Positions 62,067 to 64,000 of a stretch of DNA of 64,000 nucleotides are shown here, piece by piece; positions within the stretch are counted from its first letter, which is position 1, and every line of letters starts with the position of its first letter. The stretch covers positions 186,001 to 250,000 of the forward strand of contig CAVZVZ010000001.1 of the NCBI GenBank assembly GCA_963778895.1, in the 5' to 3' direction. Position numbers and translations under genes: made by a program. The DNA comes from CAVZVZ01 sp963778895 (GTDB lineage Bacteria; Actinomycetota; Acidimicrobiia; Acidimicrobiales; Acidimicrobilacustridaceae). The notes under the pieces are model-generated. The model was not told where the DNA came from and ran no database searches. It was given only the letters and a program-made list of their open reading frames with translations.

Positions 62067-62828
62067 CTACTTGCCCTGCCATTGCGGGTCGCGCTTTTCG
62101 AGGAAGGCCTTCGGGCCCTCCCAGAAGTCCTCCGTCGACGCCAGACCGATCATCGCGGTGCCCGACTCCTTGAAAGCGGTCTCGTCGTCGGCGTCGCGCA
62201 GCTCGATCATGAGCCGCAGCGTCTCGCGCACGGCCAGCGGTGCGTTCGCTGCGATCCGCTCGGCCAACACCAAGGCCGTGTCGAGCGCAGCACCCGGCTC
62301 ACACAGCTCGTTCACCATGCCGAACTGATAGGCCCGCTCGGCCGTGATGGGATCGCCGGTGAGGCCGAGCTCGATCGCGATGTTGCGCGGCAACATACGC
62401 GGCAGACGGAACAGGCCGCCCGCGGCCGCGACGAGTGAGCGCTTCACCTCGGGGATGCCGAACGACGCCGCCTTGGACGCCACGACCATGTCGCACGCCA
62501 GCACGATCTCGGTTCCACCGGCCAGGGCGGGACCGTCGACCGCGGCGATGAGCGGCTTGGTGCGCGCTCGCGCCACCAGCCCGGCGAACCCGCCGCGCTC
62601 GGTCTGAAGATCGCCGGCCTTGCCCTCGTTGATCGCCTTGAGGTCAGCACCGGCACAGAACACGTTGCCCTCGGCCGTGAGCACGCCCAACCAGACATCG
62701 GGATTTTCCTCGAGCTGATCGAGCGCGGCCTCCATGCCGCGCGCCACGTCGCCGTTGACGGCGTTCTTCTTCTCCGGACGGTTGATCTTGAGGACGCCGA
62801 CGCGCCCACGGATTTCGTAGTCGACCAT
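62067..62828 (-). CDS. Enoyl-CoA hydratase/isomerase (crotonase) family protein
   Basis: A 253-residue crotonase-fold protein. VGVLKINRPEKKNAVNGDVA is the N-terminal signature; GNVFCAGADLKAI carries the first oxyanion site and AVDGPALAGGTEIVLACDMV the second. In place of the second catalytic Glu there is VKRSLVAAAGGLFRLPRML, which suggests isomerase or hydratase activity of an uncertain kind. ATG is backed by a -10 box 7 nt upstream. Confidence 0.85.
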   Translation of the reverse strand: MVDYEIRGRVGVLKINRPEKKNAVNGDVARGMEAALDQLEENPDVWLGVLTAEGNVFCAGADLKAINEGKAGDLQTERGGFAGLVARARTKPLIAAVDGPALAGGTEIVLACDMVVASKAASFGIPEVKRSLVAAAGGLFRLPRMLPRNIAIELGLTGDPITAERAYQFGMVNELCEPGAALDTALVLAERIAANAPLAVRETLRLMIELRDADDETAFKESGTAMIGLASTEDFWEGPKAFLEKRDPQWQGK

Positions 62829-62835
62829 GGCGCGA

Positions 62836-62841
62836 ACCCTA
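62836..62841 (-). promoter_or_regulatory. -10 box for leaderless crotonase transcript
   Basis: On the minus strand TAGGGT lies 7 nt before the crotonase ATG. Confidence 0.5.
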
Positions 62842-62898
62842 GCCAGCCCGCCGCGGACCGGCGAACGTGAGTGCCGCGTTTCGCAGGGCCCGGGCCAT

Positions 62899-62904
62899 TA
62901 GAGT
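62899..62904 (+). promoter_or_regulatory. -10 box for a small zinc-ribbon gene
   Basis: TAGAGT lies 9 nt before ATG 62914, with the divergent crotonase box 57 bases away. Confidence 0.4.
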
Positions 62905-62913
62905 CGCTGCTCC

Positions 62914-63096
62914 ATGGCTGCTCCCGCCGCCGGCCACCCCCACCTCTGCTGCCCGTTCTGCGACGCCTACGAGGTCGACCGCCTGTTCCTCGCCACGCAC
63001 CGAGTCGACGCGTGCGAGTGCCGGGCCTGCGGTGCCGGTTGGGAAGAGGAGCGTCTGGTCCGGTCGCGACGGGCCGTCGCACCGGCGTCGCACTGA
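62914..63096 (+). CDS. Small zinc-ribbon protein
   Basis: A 60-residue protein with LCCPFCDAY and ACECRACGAGW, which give four to six Cys for a zinc ribbon. Probably a small nucleic-acid or protein binding module. The family is not recognised. It precedes the HAD gene by 11 bases. Confidence 0.65.
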   Translation: MAAPAAGHPHLCCPFCDAYEVDRLFLATHRVDACECRACGAGWEEERLVRSRRAVAPASH

Positions 63097-63107
63097 GGCA
63101 GCTGGGC

Positions 63108-63668
63108 ATGGCATCGCGGTTTCCGATCTTCGATCTCGACGGCACCCTGCTCGACACCGACGCGGCCCTCGTGGCCACCTTCGTCGCCTTCGGTGTACCG
63201 AAGGCGGACATCACCTTCGGCCATGTGCTCGCCGACGAGTGCGCGCGACTGGGGATCGACCTCGACCATTTCCTCGATCGCTACGACACGGACGTGGCCC
63301 AACCCTTCCCGGGTGTGCCGGCGCTGGTCGAGCGGCTCGATCGATGGGCGCTGTGTTCGAACAAGCATCCGACGTCGGGTCGCGAGGAGCTCGCACGCCT
63401 CGGCTGGAAGCCCGAGGTGGCGTTGTTCAGCGACGCGTTCGACGGCCCGAAGCGGTTGCCGCCCGTACTCGACGCGCTCGGGCTCGATCCGGCTCACGTC
63501 GTGTTCATCGGTGACACGGCACACGATCGTGTGGTGGCGGCCGAGCTGGAGGTGCCGTTCGGGTTGGCGGCGTGGAACCCGCGTGCCGTACCCGCGGAAG
63601 GTGACCGAGTGTTGAGCGCGCCGTTGGACGTGCTCGCGTTCTGCGAGCAGTCGATCAGCTCTCGGTAA
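63108..63668 (+). CDS. HAD-family phosphatase
   Basis: A 186-residue haloacid-dehalogenase-type hydrolase. PIFDLDGTLLDTDAALV carries the nucleophile Asp, CSNKHPT the second motif and VVFIGDTAHDRVVAAE the fourth. It looks like a phosphoglycolate-phosphatase-type enzyme. ATG 63108 follows GAGG. Its last 14 bases overlap the converging gene at the window end. Confidence 0.85.
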   Translation: MASRFPIFDLDGTLLDTDAALVATFVAFGVPKADITFGHVLADECARLGIDLDHFLDRYDTDVAQPFPGVPALVERLDRWALCSNKHPTSGREELARLGWKPEVALFSDAFDGPKRLPPVLDALGLDPAHVVFIGDTAHDRVVAAELEVPFGLAAWNPRAVPAEGDRVLSAPLDVLAFCEQSISSR

Positions 63669-63999
63669 CCGAGAGACCGGTCGGCGGCTCGGCGGGTGCC
63701 GCCGCCTCGGTCGGCTCTGCCGGGGTTGGTGATTCGACGGGCGCGGGTTGGGCTGCGTCAGCAGATGTCGCCGGCTCGAGCGGCGCGGTGGGGGCAGTCG
63801 GGGTCGGAGGAGTTGCAGGGGCCGCCGCGGCATCGGGGGCCGCGGGGCTCGCGAGGTTTCGGGTCGCGGCGGCGGAGGCGGCACCGGCGGGCGGGATCCA
63901 GGCTTTGCTGCGGTCGCGACGACCGGTACCTCGGGTGCCTCCACGGGGCGGCCGCGACGGAGCGGCAGCGGGCTCGATGCCGAACTCGGCGGCGACCTG
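63655..63999 (-). CDS. C-terminal part of a protein with an Ala/Pro-rich tail (cut by the window end)
   Basis: The open frame enters from beyond the window and gives QVAAEFGIEPAAAPSRPPRG, GRRDRSKAWIPPAG, then a long low-complexity Ala/Pro/Thr tail ending TGLSVTES. There is no start codon in the window. A disordered tail of this composition is common in actinobacterial proteins, so the function cannot be read. The stop lies within the HAD gene end, on the opposite strand. Confidence 0.55.
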   Translation of the reverse strand, partial: QVAAEFGIEPAAAPSRPPRGGTRGTGRRDRSKAWIPPAGAASAAATRNLASPAAPDAAAAPATPPTPTAPTAPLEPATSADAAQPAPVESPTPAEPTEAAAPAEPPTGLSVTES

Positions 64000-64000
64000 A

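Noticed and set aside
1..64000. tRNA, rRNA, riboswitch and IS elements
   Set aside because: I looked for T-loop-like GTTCRA stretches with cloverleaf context, transposase motifs and terminal repeats, and saw none I could support by eye. A covariance-model scan would be decisive.

Overview
The window is a GC-rich stretch of an actinobacterial chromosome. It carries a complete Pup-proteasome locus (arc/mpa, dop, pup, prcB, prcA, pafA, pafB, pafC), a fused CofG/CofH F420 synthase (fbiC), a MarP-like membrane protease, and the actinobacterial families DUF3151 and DUF4193. A long two-domain ThyX, an HNH gene between pup and prcB, and very frequent leaderless starts suggest a deep-branching lineage such as Acidimicrobiia; that class assignment is inference. 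Apart from a few accessory genes the content is housekeeping. I see no tRNA, rRNA, CRISPR array, IS element or prophage, and no gene-free stretch longer than 300 bases.

Layout. 0.07-9.2 kb (+, with a reverse pair at 2.3-4.3): pyruvate kinase, hydrolases, a DUF3048 protein, DUF3151, a GT87 mannosyltransferase, a VOC protein, a flavin reductase, MobA, rhodanese, RNase D. 9.2-16.5 kb (mostly -): DUF1634/TauE, a GH13 alpha-glucosidase, an McrB-like AAA+ ATPase with two unusual partners, a LOG-family protein. 16.5-24.4 kb (-): fbiC, then a pentose-phosphate operon (pgl, tal, tkt) behind a FIST-domain gene and a conserved unknown. 24.4-30.8 kb: a divergent TetR regulator, a GH84 glycosidase, split NDP-forming acyl-CoA synthetase, a PBP4-type carboxypeptidase, a LON-domain protein. 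30.8-36.1 kb: a zinc-ribbon trypsin-like protease, then a seven-gene operon of small membrane proteins, a sulfur carrier, a TtuA-like tRNA thiolase, TrmI and a MarP-like protease. 36.2-50.2 kb: ferredoxin and the proteasome/pupylation locus, interrupted by phosphoketolase-acetate kinase. 50.3-56.4 kb: signal peptidase I, GDPD, tatA, tatC, helY. 56.4-64 kb: a lipid-kinase-like fragment protein, M20 amidohydrolase, ThyX, DUF4193, GNAT, NUDIX, crotonase, HAD, and a gene cut by the window end.

How the genes work together. Dop deamidates Pup-Gln, PafA ligates Pup to substrates, Arc unfolds them into the PrcAB core, and PafB/PafC are WYL-type regulators. Pgl, Tal, Tkt, phosphoketolase and acetate kinase form a pentose-phosphate/phosphoketolase carbon route. 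The sulfur carrier, TtuA-like protein and TrmI look like one tRNA T-loop modification module.

Quality warning. About 17 to 18 conserved genes are broken by frameshifts, at nearly 30 sites including six inside one gene. At every site I checked the reading frame is restored by removing one base, never by adding one. This insertion-only pattern points to residual sequencing or assembly error rather than gene decay. Affected genes are annotated over their full reconstructed span. Many genes also have a TANNNT -10 box 6-9 nt upstream of the start codon, which implies leaderless mRNAs and was used to choose starts.
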